From: Diplonema japonicum
Taxonomy: Eukaryota > Euglenozoa > Diplonemea > Diplonemida > Diplonemidae
Length of the DNA stretch: 64,000 bases
Reading direction: 5' to 3'
Assembly (NCBI GenBank): GCA_964019335.1
Contig: OZ025683.1
Location: forward strand, 372,001 to 436,000
This document shows, one piece after another, positions 11,301-20,482 of the stretch. The notes under the pieces were generated by a model, which worked only from the letters and a program-made list of their open reading frames with translations, was not told the origin of the DNA and made no database searches. How positions within the stretch are numbered: the first letter of the stretch is position 1; every line of letters starts with the position of its first letter. Both the position numbers and the translations under genes were made by a program.

Positions 11301-11340
11301 GCTGGATGACCTCAAGACACTCTTTGGCTTCGATCAATAG
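8305..11340 (+). CDS. Rad5/HLTF-like SNF2 ATPase with RING finger
   Basis: About 1011 residues from ATG 8305; in-frame codons upstream encode only homopolymer sequence. Family members remodel DNA-protein complexes and act as E3 ligases in damage tolerance. A HIRAN-like segment may sit at about residues 50-120 (IKPLLKAEKIRC). SNF2 motifs: ADEMGLGKT (about 337), LIVAPVSLLTHW, LDEAH (about 529), VTGTPVQNKLDDLW. A C3HC4 RING (CPAC...LPCGHSYCYDC...CKTC, about 771-812) sits between the helicase lobes, as in Rad5/HLTF/Rad16. Lobe 2 has VVFSQFTSMLD, LVSLKAGGVGLNL and AMDRVHRVGQTKPV. All ATPase residues look intact. No intron is needed. The N-terminal HIRAN call is weak, so Rad16-like is an alternative. 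Confidence 0.92.
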   Translation: MLIAPREVIKTLDRGGQGLLGVLDVWGCAERGTDGIKVTKCEVLSISIEKMGNKKDGRVLIRRISEKITDFKGVVATLRERDAAFIKPLLKAEKIRCLAWCDEDRSLLGFTDLFKIKIAITAETNLSSSVAPSITGVATATGTIKQNMQDKTQGAASKDIRIAVSKLFKRLTSTTPPPVPRCRRLEEDFKKDQIEVFFSPKNITTQQPQQHHEIVIDDSINTSELTQVLAEEELSTEEAEQPKTVVTQLHPHQKRALHWMASREEGTEVAESFKNLILWDTYTLPYRVGYHQINGKLVEAKMWANNPTNRVWVNQWSGEVLNIEPPKPPPAKGGVLADEMGLGKTLTMLALLSKTFKTNTREASLKRKRSVSVDSDKTNVSISSDRTFIDVDGGSSSDPFEDLDDAPPTKWGLPSSSDSQEERTLIVAPVSLLTHWADEATRHLSKNCARVHHYHGNKRGKSSEELKRYNIVLTSYTVVGLEWQKIAKMGNKIDPNRFSAGTLPEEKSALLPQKTIPPLFGVHWDRIILDEAHTIREATTQWSQGCTALRGTKRWCVTGTPVQNKLDDLWSLLRFLKIPVLSEHVLWTKLIGRPLEAGADTVKGVTPDDDVEISDFSDTTAAIERIKSMLRVLVLRREKKNISDVGLPPKTETVVRLDFTDDERPFYEVLSKLMQDKFNGWLKTGELGKKRANVLEMLLRLRQATDHPYLVINGISRMQGLMSDTAYLAAFVTSLKTDADGDDYRLKLARKIEGLGSTTEAVQTLSESKTCPACQDTVDLNDPSLLPCGHSYCYDCARQTVTLTGRCKTCAAPATVHQLIRPLGPENLRHVDPGKNWKPSSKVVRLLKDLKALGRGNKAVVFSQFTSMLDIVEIALTREKIGHSRLDGSMDVRKRDKSVEMLRTDPQCVCILVSLKAGGVGLNLSAANTVILLDPWWNPASEAQAMDRVHRVGQTKPVTALRYIISDTVEERLLMVQHRKKSLSDGLLGDFSITQNKLTLDDLKTLFGFDQ

Positions 11341-11549
11341 AGGACGCATTTGCGTTTTTATCCCAGAATTATCTGAATGGGTTCTCTATTTTTATCTTTT
11401 TCAGCTCTGAAATGCCCCTCGAAAAGGACAAAAAAAAAAAAGTTCAGTAGAGAGATTATTTTGTAACGCATAACACGCATAACATTCTCATTGATACCTA
11501 CATAAAAAAAGTGTTTTTTTGTTCATCAAAAAAAAAAAAAAAAAAAAAA

Positions 11550-11828
11550 ATGTGCACTACGTACCAGGAGTTCGGTGACAAGCTCGACCGCCTTGATGCT
11601 GAGTTCGGCAAGAAGATGGAGGAGCAGAATAAAAAGTTCTTTTCTGACAAGCCGGACGAGACCACACTGTCGCCTGAGATGAAGGAGCACTACGACAAGT
11701 TCGAGAAGATGATCAAAGAGCACACTGACAAGTTCAACAAGAAGATGAAGGACCACTCCTCCCATTTCAAGCAAAAGTTCCAGGAACTCCTTGAGCAGCA
11801 GAAGAATGCCCAGTTCCCTGGTAAGTAA
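11550..11828 (+). CDS. Small helical protein built of 11-residue repeats
   Basis: 92 residues from ATG 11550, directly after an A run. The sequence is very charged and has no hydrophobic segment. Consecutive 11-residue units are visible: EFGDKLDRLDA, EFGKKMEEQNK, and later HYDKFEKMIKE, HTDKFNKKMKD, HSSHFKQKFQE. Eleven-residue periodicity gives an amphipathic helix, as in lipid-surface or LEA-type proteins. The frame ends AAG TAA, but the same bases read CTG-GTAAGTAAG, a good splice donor, so the end may instead be an exon boundary. Function unknown. Confidence 0.65.
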   Translation: MCTTYQEFGDKLDRLDAEFGKKMEEQNKKFFSDKPDETTLSPEMKEHYDKFEKMIKEHTDKFNKKMKDHSSHFKQKFQELLEQQKNAQFPGK

Positions 11829-12232
11829 GATTGTTGTTGATGATATGCTTTTTTATTATATTCCCCCCCCCCCTTTTTTTCATACTAGAAAAAGAGAGAG
11901 AAAAAAGGGAGGATAGCTTGGCTTTATTAAAGAGTAAGTTTGGGCAGCCCCCTTTTCTTTTTTTTACTAATCCCTATGAAAAAAAAATTTTTTTTTAAAA
12001 AAAAAGCGAAAATTTAGTTTTTTTTTTTTATTATTATTACCTTTGATACAAAACAAAAAACTTGTGCTGAGATAATCTATAAAAAAAAAAAGAGAGAGAG
12101 ATAAATTTTAAAAAAAAAAGAAAAAGCTTTTAACAAAAAAACTTCTATTTTTTTGTTAAACTTGTTTCCCTCCCTTCGTGAAAGTCAACTCCTATTCATG
12201 TCGGTCAACTGAATGAAACGTTTCCGGTGACC

Positions 12233-12276
<44 letters not shown>

Positions 12277-12379
12277 AACTTTGTCACATTAAACGTCCCC
12301 CCCCCCCCCTCGGTAAAAAAAATTCAAAAAAAACTCTATCTTCAGCATTGAAAGAAAAAAAAAAAAAAAAAAAAAAAAC
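11829..12379. other. Homopolymer-rich spacer
   Basis: Repeated A, T and C runs, the longest an A run near 12235-12274. A mixed island at about 12160-12235 has no recognisable feature. Confidence 0.6.
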
Positions 12380-13933
12380 ATGGAGGTCAGCATAAAAAAC
12401 AGCCTCTCCGGAGAGTGGTTAACCATCGTCGCCAGCGAGGGCGACAACGAGACAGATGTCAAGAACAAAGTAGCGGAGGCTGCCGGGCTGCCCGCCGACA
12501 AATTCAAACTGCTTCTCAACGGGAAGGAGGTCTTGGGGGGTATCTTCATAGCAACCGGTGACGACGAGCTGCTTATAGAACCTTCGAAACACCTCATCGC
12601 CCAAAAGTACTTCTCAGATATGAACAAACAGGCCGACATCCTCGACGCAGTACGTACCAGCAACCTTCTAGAAATTAACTACTGTCATGACCTGGACCCA
12701 ACCTCTGTCAATACAGCACACGCTCCAAACTTCACCACACCAGTATGTCTGGCAACACATCTGTGCCTAGACGAGGTAGCCTCACTTCTCCTCTCCCTCG
12801 GAGCCGACGCTTTGCAACAAGACAAACCAGGCTGGAACATGGCTCACTACGCCGCGTTCTCTGGGTCCATCCCACTACTCAAGCAAGCATTCACCGCAGG
12901 ATGCCCTATGCTAGGCAAAACAGGTAAAGGAATGACCGTCTTCCACATCGCAGCGAACAGAATGGGAACAGAAGTACTGGAATATCTCATGAAGATCGAC
13001 GAGGATAGAAAGGCTCGGGTCGGGGATACTGACAATTCAGGTTGGACGATGCTGCACTACGCGGCGAACTCTGGTAGGTTCGAGAACGCAAGAATACTAG
13101 TGGACACCTACAACCATCCTGTAGACGTGCATGATGTTACAAAACACGCTCCTCTACACTACGCGTCGGCAGCGGGCGATGTTGAATTCTGTTCATGGTT
13201 GCTCGGCAAGGGCGCGTCTGTAAAACAGACCCACGCGAGGAAAAGCACCCCGTTACACTTTGCAGCTCAAGCAGGCCACGCTGACATCACCTCTCTTCTC
13301 ATTCAGCACGGAGCAGATCTTACCGTCGTCGATAAAACTGGTAAAACCCCATTACACAGAGCCTGTATAAAACCCTCGATGGATGTGATAGGATGCCTCA
13401 TCGAACATGGGTCAGATGCATCTGCATTAGACAGCCTTGGCGACAGCATCCTGTCGTTGCTCACCGTCCAGTCTGTTCCCAGTGTTGACGTTGTAAGGGT
13501 TGCGTTGGAGAAAGGAGGAGAAAAAGCGGTTCGCGCAATAAATTCCAAGACCAAAATGACACCGCTACACAACGCTGCGAGAAGGGATTCTCTTAGCGGT
13601 TTAATTGAGCCTATGGTCAGGATGGGCGGGGACGTGAACGCCAAGGAGGGTAAGAATGGGTCCACTCCGCTTCACCTTGCATGCAGAGAGGGTAACGAGG
13701 GCTGTGTGGGTGCACTTTTGAGTTTTGCCGATCCAACCGTCACAGACAAAGAGGGGAACACCGCGTTGCATATTTCCATCGCTTCAACATGGCATCCAGA
13801 GGTGCCGCTCATGTTGGTCGGTGCTTTCCCGGAGATGAAAAGTATAAGGAACACGAAGGGTCTCACCCCGCTCGAGCTAGCTGACGCTCTATATCCCTCT
13901 ACTCATGAGCTAACGGGTCTTTTGAGTGAGTGA
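12380..13933 (+). CDS. Ubiquitin-like plus ankyrin-repeat protein
   Basis: 517 residues, no intron. Residues 1-75 look like a ubiquitin-like fold (MEVSIKNSLSGEW, then a lysine-rich helix, FKLLLNGKEV, and a final strand). About ten ankyrin units follow, marked by WNMAHYAAFSG, WTMLHYAANSG, APLHYASAAGD, TPLHFAAQAGH, TPLHRAC, TPLHNAARR, STPLHLACREGN and TALHISIA. The architecture suggests a cytosolic adaptor that links a ubiquitin-like signal to a partner through the ankyrin stack; the partner is unknown. No catalytic domain is visible. Confidence 0.85.
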   Translation: MEVSIKNSLSGEWLTIVASEGDNETDVKNKVAEAAGLPADKFKLLLNGKEVLGGIFIATGDDELLIEPSKHLIAQKYFSDMNKQADILDAVRTSNLLEINYCHDLDPTSVNTAHAPNFTTPVCLATHLCLDEVASLLLSLGADALQQDKPGWNMAHYAAFSGSIPLLKQAFTAGCPMLGKTGKGMTVFHIAANRMGTEVLEYLMKIDEDRKARVGDTDNSGWTMLHYAANSGRFENARILVDTYNHPVDVHDVTKHAPLHYASAAGDVEFCSWLLGKGASVKQTHARKSTPLHFAAQAGHADITSLLIQHGADLTVVDKTGKTPLHRACIKPSMDVIGCLIEHGSDASALDSLGDSILSLLTVQSVPSVDVVRVALEKGGEKAVRAINSKTKMTPLHNAARRDSLSGLIEPMVRMGGDVNAKEGKNGSTPLHLACREGNEGCVGALLSFADPTVTDKEGNTALHISIASTWHPEVPLMLVGAFPEMKSIRNTKGLTPLELADALYPSTHELTGLLSE

Positions 13934-14200
13934 TGATTTTTTTCCCCCTCCCCCCCACCGTGCAACAATTATTTTATCTAACCCTACTCTTTGTTGTTTG
14001 TAACAGATTTTTTCCTCCACGCCGTTCTCTCTCTTTTTTTTTTCTCCCTTTTTTTTATTCTCGCGTTCAGCACCGTCTACCAGAAGGTTGACAGATAACC
14101 CCTGCAGCTCACGGTAAAGCTCGTCCTGCGTTTCTGCAGCCAAAAATGTTGTTCGAGTTATATTTCACCCATAGGAGGAAAAAGAAAAAAGGGAAAAAAA

Positions 14201-15594
14201 ATGGAGCTCAACACGCTGACCGCAGTGTCCCCTGTCGACGGGAGGTACAGGAGGCACACAAAGGGCCTGGTGGACTACTTCTCGGAGTACGGGCTGATGA
14301 AGTACAGGGTCCACGTTGAGGTGGAGTACTTCGCAAGGCTGATGAAGACGATCCCGCACGGGAAGGACGTGACGGACGAACAGGTGGAGAAGCTGAGAGG
14401 GCTGGTGAAGAACTTCGACGAGGAGAGCGCGAAGGAGATCAAGAAGACAGAGTCCGTGACCAACCACGACATCAAAGCGGTGGAGTACTTCATCAAGGAG
14501 AGGATGGAGGAATGCGGGCTTGCCGACTGCAAGGAGTGGATCCACTTCGCCCTCACTTCCCAGGACATCAACAACACCTCCATCCCTCTTCTCATGAAGG
14601 ACGCTATTGAGAAATCGTACCTCCCTGCCGTGGAAGCGTTTCTAACAACCCTTAAGGATCTGATCCCGACGTGGGATGTACCGATGCTGGCTAGAACACA
14701 CGGCCAGCCAGCGTCGCCGACGAACATGGCGAAGGAGATGAAGGTTTTCGTTGAAAGGATTGAACAGCAGGTTAAGTTGTTGAAGGCGATCCCGCACAGC
14801 TGCAAGTTCGGCGGTGCCACTGGGAACATGAACGCGCACGTTGTCTGCTTCGGGGAGATCGACTGGAAGAGCTTTGCAAACAGCTTCACCAAGGAGTCGC
14901 TCGGCCTTGACAGACAGCAGTACACCACTCAGATTGAGCACTATGACAACATGGCTGCCATCTTCGACGCAATGAGGAGAATCAACACCATTCTGATCGA
15001 CTTCTCAAGGGACGTCTGGAGCTATGTGTCGCTTGAGTACTTCAAGCAGAAGATCATCGCGGGTGAGATCGGGTCTTCCGCCATGCCGCACAAGGTGAAC
15101 CCCCTTGACTTCGAAAACGCTGAGGGTAACCTTGGCATTGCCAACGCCATCTTCGACCACCTTGCCATGAAGCTCCCCATCTCCCGACTTCAGCGTGACT
15201 TGACCGACTCCACCGTTCTCAGGAACATCGGTGTTCCCTTTGGCCACACCATGATCTCTTTTGCCAGTCTTCAGAGGGGTCTCGGAAAGCTTATTCTTAA
15301 CAAGGATGCTATCGCCCGTGACCTTGACAATAACTGGGCCGTCGTCAGCGAGGCGATCCAGAACATTCTCAGGAGGGAGAGGTACCCCAAGCCGTACGAG
15401 GCGCTGAAGGAGCTCACGAGGAAGAACGAAAAGGTCACCGAGAAGTCCATTCACGAGTTCATTGGGACGCTTAACGTGACGCAGGAGATCAAGGACGAGC
15501 TCCTCAAGGTATGGAGAACGGAGTTTTTTTTTTTTTATAAAAAAAATGAAATAAAAAACAGATCACCCCTTTCAACTACATCGGTTACAAATAA
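14201..15594 (+). CDS. purB: Adenylosuccinate lyase, bacterial-type PurB
   Basis: Cleaves SAICAR and adenylosuccinate in purine synthesis. Exons 14201-15508 and 15562-15594 give 446 residues. The 53-bp intron (donor GTATGG, acceptor AACAG) is shown by the restored C-terminus ITPFNYIGY, close to the end of E. coli-type PurB; without splicing the frame runs into homopolymer. The N-terminus MELNTLTAVSPVDGRY and the signature loop GSSAMPHKVNP are present, as are catalytic-region texts TSQDINNTS and ARTHGQPASPTN. It belongs to the E. coli-type subfamily rather than the animal/fungal type. PurN at 33 kb belongs to the same pathway. Confidence 0.95.
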
Positions 15595-15982
15595 GCTGGG
15601 TGTCAAAAAAAAAAAAAGATTTTTTTTCTTCTTCTTTCCCTCTTTAATATATTCTATCAGCACATTGGTCATACCTCTTTTTTTTTTTCCCTTTTTTCTT
15701 TTCTCTTTTTTTCTTCTTCTTTTTTTTTTTTTTTTATATTTTGGGTGTGTCGTGCCTGTTTTGTAACGCATTAAGGCATGTTCATTAGTTTCTTTTTTAT
15801 TTTTCTTATTATTATTTTCTCTTTTTATATATATATATCCCCCCCCCCCTTCTAACAAAAATATAAAAAAAAATTAAGGTGTGCGTGAGGGGGAGGTTTT
15901 TTTTTTTTTTTTCTTTCTTCTTCTTTCCCCCCTTTATATATATATGACCGTTGGAAAAAAGAAAGACGACAAAATATAAGCA
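15595..15982. other. Homopolymer-rich spacer
   Basis: T runs, A runs and short TA repeats (about 15828-15838 and 15936-15944). No other feature seen. Confidence 0.6.
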
Positions 15983-18841
15983 ATGCCCGGACATGACGGG
16001 GAACGGAGAGGCACCCAACTGGGGTTCCTAACGGGGTCTTTAATGCCCAACGACATAGACGACAGAACGGAGGAATCGATATCTATACTGAAAGGAATTG
16101 AATCACCGAAACCAAGGGACAGAAGAGAGAGCAGAATGTTCAATTCGACCGACGCTCACGGACGACGAAGAAGCAGTAGAAGAAGAAGTTCACTCCACCC
16201 AGGAAAACGATTATCTCTGTTTGAACCTCCTGTCATGAGCCTTTCCGCTTCACTCCCGATTAAACTCAACCCTGTCATCCCAACAGAAATAGCTGCTTTA
16301 TGGACAATGATCGATGTTCACTCAAAAGGATATCTCAACTTCGAAGAAGTCGAGTATTTATTGGACGACCTGGGCGTTGTCATGGACGATTGGAAGGAAA
16401 CAGAATTTTTTCACAAGGTAGACACCAACCATGACGGCCGCGTCTCGCTCGAAGAATTTAGCTCAACGTATTTATTTTTCAAGGAATCTGACAAGTTTCT
16501 CTACGCGTGGTCTTCTGTCCATCTAGCATGCAACATCGCTGCAAGACAAGGCATTACCGACACCTCAATCGCTGTTCGGTCATGGCACCGTTATGATCAG
16601 AATAACGATGAATGTCTAGACGAAAAGGAGGTTGTCTTGCTGTTGAAGGATCTCAACATCGAAGTCACCCCGGCAAGGGTCGCGGAGTTCATGCACGAGA
16701 TGGACACTGATAAATCGGGATTCATTGAATTTCAAGAATTCGTCGATCTCTTTTCGTTAGATTCTGCGGGGAATCTTTACGGCCCCGAACCACCACAAGA
16801 CCCATTAAATGTCATTCTCTCTGAGGTTCGTAACGTCCGAGCAGGCATAGAATTCTACACAAACAACAAGCTCCTCACCACGGAACAACGCGAAGCAGAC
16901 AATTTGAAACGTGTTAAAGAATGGTACGACCAGTACTACAGCGGAATCCTTCTTATGTACGGTCAGGTGAATGTCCTGATACCGACCTTTCTCATTTTTA
17001 TAAACGCGATTTCCTTTGAAAGGTCGTACGCGTGGATCACCCCTTACCTCCTCCTCACCGATCTGGTGTACTTTTGGTTCATATACATGAAGTTTAAACT
17101 GCCTCGTGTGAACCATTTGGGTCTGCTTGTCACGTCTAAAGAAGATATCCGCGGACAGTACCTACGTTCTTACGAGTTCGTGAAGGACATCATCATGATG
17201 ACACCACTCGATCTGATCGTTGGAGCGGTATGGGCACCCGGGTTTCTCCACCCGTTGTTTCGATTGAACAAATTGATTTTCTTGTTAGACGTTAACGAGA
17301 TTTTTTATAAGTGCTTGGCGAGGGTGTTGGGTCCTACATGGTGGAGGATAGCCAACGCGTTGTATTGGTGGAGCATGCTCGCACATTGTGTAGCATGTTT
17401 CTTCCTCCTCATCGCGAGGGAAGAAGGCGACGAAGGGACAAAAGTCATGCTCACAGTACAGAATTTTTCAACACTACCCGAATCACACAGATACCTCCAA
17501 GCCTACAGCTACGCCGTCAACACCATGGCGGGGCTGAGCAGAGGTACCTTCCCACCAGGCGATCTTCAACAAATCTTCGCGTTAATAACATGCCTGCTCG
17601 GTGTATGGGTGTACGCATTGATGCTCGCAGTCGTTGCCCTTGCTCTCTCCGCGGTGACTCAAAAATCCAAGTTCGCGCAATATCTCGACAACGCGAAGGA
17701 TGTTTTGATGTCGGAGACACAGGCTCAAAGATTAACGGAGAACTTTGTTGATGAGGCGTTGACACACCACAGGCACGTCTTCGCCACAACAGGTCTCATC
17801 TCATTGGACGAGAATATTCTTGAAGAAGTCCCATTGCAGCTCGACGTGGCTCTTTCCTTAGTACGTGGCCGAGACACTATATGTAAGGTTCCTATATTTC
17901 AGGGAGCGTGTGATGATGATGAATATGTCTACGCGTTGGAGCGGTCTCTACAGCCTCGTATTGTGCCGCCTTTGTATGATATAATAAGCGAGGGTGAGGT
18001 GGGGACAGAGATGTATTTTATATCACACGGGGAGTGCGAGGTTCTTGTCAAGAACACGCCTGTTCATTTGTTGAAGGCAGGGTCTTTCTTTGGGGAGATC
18101 GCGTTGATGGCGTCGTGCCCGCGTACCGCCACTATCCGTGCTAAGACGTTTTGCAACCTCCTTGTTTTGAACAAGGACAGCTTCAGTGCGGTGATGTCTA
18201 TGTTCCCGGAGCCTATGCAGCTTATCGAAAACCGAGCCCGCGACCGGATCCGAGCAATGATGCAAATGGAACGAGAAGAACGATCTAAAAAAATCAAAAC
18301 CGATCTGGGAAGATCCGCTTTACGATTGGCCGTTACTGCTACAAATAGAAACCCCGTTGATTTTTACCTGGAAGGGTCGGACAGTGATGAAAGCGATGAC
18401 AGGGCGGTTCGGGTTAAAAAGAATTCGGATCATGAAGATGAAGAAGAAGAAGAGGAATTTGCTTGGCTCGCTTCCCGTCCCTTGGGTGGGAATACTGACG
18501 AAACACCAAACACAAGTAGTGAAAGTTTGCCCGTTAACCCGCTTCGGAGCAGGCGAAGGATTAATCGGTCTGACACTGGGAGTAGCAATGCTTTGCGAAG
18601 GCCGTTACCCCACACCATGTCCTTCCCGGAGGTCCGGAAGGTAGAGTCGTTCCACACCAAGACGACTGGAACGTCGTCACCCATTACCTCGCCTCCAGCA
18701 GACAAGCCTCCGCCGCCGCCGCCTGACCCTTTTAAGGTCTGCCCTTCCCTCCCGCTGCCCACTGCGAGTTTCCCAAGCCCGCACTCGGAAAAAGAAGTTT
18801 TTTTTAAGTCACCCGAATCATCGTTTGCGACTAGCAAGTGA
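15983..18841 (+). CDS. EF-hand, six-TM, cyclic-nucleotide-binding cation channel
   Basis: 952 residues, no intron. Four EF-hand-like loops lie at about 110-255; DTNHDGRVSLEE and DTDKSGFIEFQE are canonical, while DVHSKGYLNFEE and DQNNDECLDEKE are weaker. Six hydrophobic segments follow (about 318-580). The S4 region (FRLNKLIFLLDVNEIFYK) has few regular Arg/Lys positions. The pore reads YAVNTMAGLSRGTFPPGD, with no GYG, so a non-K-selective, CNG-like channel is likely. The cNMP domain (about 635-740) has FFGEIALMASCPRTATIRA, keeping the phosphate-cassette GE and R-T-A. The tail is acidic and Pro-rich. Ligand and ion are inferred from family only. Confidence 0.88.
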   Translation: MPGHDGERRGTQLGFLTGSLMPNDIDDRTEESISILKGIESPKPRDRRESRMFNSTDAHGRRRSSRRRSSLHPGKRLSLFEPPVMSLSASLPIKLNPVIPTEIAALWTMIDVHSKGYLNFEEVEYLLDDLGVVMDDWKETEFFHKVDTNHDGRVSLEEFSSTYLFFKESDKFLYAWSSVHLACNIAARQGITDTSIAVRSWHRYDQNNDECLDEKEVVLLLKDLNIEVTPARVAEFMHEMDTDKSGFIEFQEFVDLFSLDSAGNLYGPEPPQDPLNVILSEVRNVRAGIEFYTNNKLLTTEQREADNLKRVKEWYDQYYSGILLMYGQVNVLIPTFLIFINAISFERSYAWITPYLLLTDLVYFWFIYMKFKLPRVNHLGLLVTSKEDIRGQYLRSYEFVKDIIMMTPLDLIVGAVWAPGFLHPLFRLNKLIFLLDVNEIFYKCLARVLGPTWWRIANALYWWSMLAHCVACFFLLIAREEGDEGTKVMLTVQNFSTLPESHRYLQAYSYAVNTMAGLSRGTFPPGDLQQIFALITCLLGVWVYALMLAVVALALSAVTQKSKFAQYLDNAKDVLMSETQAQRLTENFVDEALTHHRHVFATTGLISLDENILEEVPLQLDVALSLVRGRDTICKVPIFQGACDDDEYVYALERSLQPRIVPPLYDIISEGEVGTEMYFISHGECEVLVKNTPVHLLKAGSFFGEIALMASCPRTATIRAKTFCNLLVLNKDSFSAVMSMFPEPMQLIENRARDRIRAMMQMEREERSKKIKTDLGRSALRLAVTATNRNPVDFYLEGSDSDESDDRAVRVKKNSDHEDEEEEEEFAWLASRPLGGNTDETPNTSSESLPVNPLRSRRRINRSDTGSSNALRRPLPHTMSFPEVRKVESFHTKTTGTSSPITSPPADKPPPPPPDPFKVCPSLPLPTASFPSPHSEKEVFFKSPESSFATSK

Positions 18842-19361
18842 ATGGGCTAGGACGGCCGCGGCCGAGTCTTGATATAGGTTGGTAGCTACTATACAATAAT
18901 AATAAAAAAAAAAAATTCTATAACGCTTACGTTCGCCCTTCATTTTTGTGTGTTGTGTGTTTTATATGGGCAAGAAAATTTTTCGAATTGGGAATATAAA
19001 GGAAAAAAAAAAAAAAAAAAAAAAAACTTAATAATAATAAGCAAAAAGAAATAAAAAACTGGAAGATATTTCCTTTTTTTTTTTAAAAAAAAAAGAAGGA
19101 AAGGATTAAATTAATTTACCACCCCCCCTATGTTTGAAGGTGTTTTTTTTGTTTGGGGCTTTTCGTTTTGGAACAATTTTTGCAATTACTTACTTCAGGC
19201 TCTTTAAGAGATTTGATTATGGTAAACAGATCATAAACTGAAGAGGATGCAGAGGGGGGGGGATGAAAGCTGTCCCTACAATATCAATCTAATTAATGAT
19301 GCTGTCGGCTTCTTTCATAATTTTTAAAAAAAAGGTACCATCGTTTTTTTTTTTTTTATTA
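18842..19361. other. Gene-free spacer
   Basis: A and T runs with short mixed islands (for example about 19175-19320). Nothing recognised. Confidence 0.6.
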
Positions 19362-19954
19362 TTTCACTCTTCAGAAATTACTTCACGCACTGGGGGGCCC
19401 ATTACTTCACGCTAAATCTCATTACTTCACGGTGAAATAATGGCCTGTTTTCCGTGAAGTAATAGGGGGTTTCCGTTAAATAATATGCCTCGGTAGGCCA
19501 ATTTTTGCCTCGGTTCGGTTCCCAGTGGGGCTACTTTTTCCTCTCAGTTTGCTATTTCCCCCCAGGTTCAGCTCAATTGGTCAACTTTTGCCTCGGCTCA
19601 GTTCCAAGTTGGACTACTTTTTCCTCCCAATTTGCCCACTTTTGGCTAGGCCTTGTTCCCAGTTTCTGTGGGTAACTCTTCTGTGGGTAAGGGTAACTTA
19701 GTCAGCTTACCCAAGCTCCCCAAAAGACTTCAAAATACCGAAGCAGCAGAAAAAAAGGAGCCAGCGGCCGCGCTAGGTATGGGAAGGCCTGATTAGAGAT
19801 GGTGACAGTGGCAATGCCAGCGACAGCGGCAGCTCTTAGTCAACAAAAGGAGGGAAAACAACTTGTATTGTAACCTTTGTAACCCCTCTCTTGTTGTACC
19901 CCTTGTCACCCTGTTGTGCCCCTCGTGGTGAAGTAATTTCAGAGTGTCGTGAAA
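19362..19954. mobile_element. 593-bp non-autonomous TIR element with TA flanks
   Basis: The ends are imperfect inverted repeats: left TTTCAC...CTCTTCAGAAATTACTTCAC (19362-19386) and right GTGAAGTAATTTCAGAG...GTGAAA (19928-19954), differing by small indels. Both sides are flanked by TA (19360-19361 and 19955-19956), as in Tc1/mariner-type insertion. The ten-base ATTACTTCAC recurs in direct orientation at 19377, 19401 and 19421, and inverted at 19454 and 19928, which looks like subterminal binding-site repeats. The interior has no open frame and holds an 83-bp-spaced duplication. It resembles a MITE. No second copy is present in the window to prove mobility. Confidence 0.6.
19504..19640. repeat. 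Diverged tandem duplication, 83-bp spacing
   Basis: Inside the TIR element, TTTGCCTCGG(T/C)TC starts at 19504 and again at 19587. Similarity extends through CTACTTTTTCCTC and a following TTTGC in both units. Divergence is moderate, so the duplication is not recent. Confidence 0.6.
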
Positions 19955-19974
19955 TAAAACCACTTACCTACCGC

Positions 19975-20033
19975 CAAGTAATGCTTTACCGACCTCGAGG
20001 TAACGGTAAAGTCATTACTTGTTGGCAGTAAAT
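19975..20033. repeat. Inverted repeat (hairpin) beside the TIR element
   Basis: CAAGTAATG-CTTTACCG on the left pairs with CGGTAAAGTCATTACTTG on the right, one base bulged, around an ACCTCGAGGTAA centre. Outer bases GCCAA/TTGGC extend the arms. It begins about 20 bp past the TIR element and may be part of a larger composite element. Confidence 0.55.
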
Positions 20034-20335
20034 AGCTATTTTTTTTTTTTGGCGGGCCGTTGCTAACCACTTCGTTCCTATCATAGTGATTTTTTTTTTT
20101 TTTTTTTTTTTTTTTTGGTGGGGATCGTTGTTTTAGCGTTTTCGTTCTTCCTTGCCCCTCTCCCAACCATCTTTGTGATTGCCGCCTTTTTATTGGGGGG
20201 AGCAGCAAGACCAAAGTCTTCGGGCTTAGGTCTCACCTCACCTTAGGCAAGTCAAAATGAGACAGGCTGTGCATTTTTTTGCCTACTCACAAGTAATTAT
20301 TTTTATGCAAAACACAACACAACACAACGGGTAAC

Positions 20336-20429
20336 AGAAGAATGCAGAAGGGTGTGCCAAGTGACGGGTCTAAAAAAATACTAGCGCAAAGCTGAGTACT
20401 TAACCTCACGGCACATCCTTTTGTCTTCT
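20336..20429 (+). ncRNA. Candidate structured RNA: long imperfect stem-loop
   Basis: The left arm 20336-20358 and right arm 20410-20429 pair as a lower AGAAGA/TCTTCT helix and an upper 12-bp helix (GAAGGGTGTGCC with GGCACATCCTTTT, two G-U pairs), separated by a small internal loop. The 51-nt loop is A-rich in the middle. A very long T run follows (from 20434), which would end Pol III transcription. No known RNA family is recognised; it could also be a relic of a foldback repeat. Confidence 0.35.
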
Positions 20430-20432
20430 AAG

Positions 20433-20433
<1 letters not shown>

Positions 20434-20482
<49 letters not shown>

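Noticed and set aside
19505-19600. tRNA box-like words (GGTTCGGTTCC and AGCTCAATTGGTC)
   Set aside because: They are in the wrong order and no cloverleaf can be drawn; they fall in a diverged duplication inside the TIR element.
20388-20410. Reverse complement contains AGCTTTGCGC, like the 5' end of U4 snRNA
   Set aside because: The match stops after ten bases; no U6-pairing region, Sm site or 3' stem follows.
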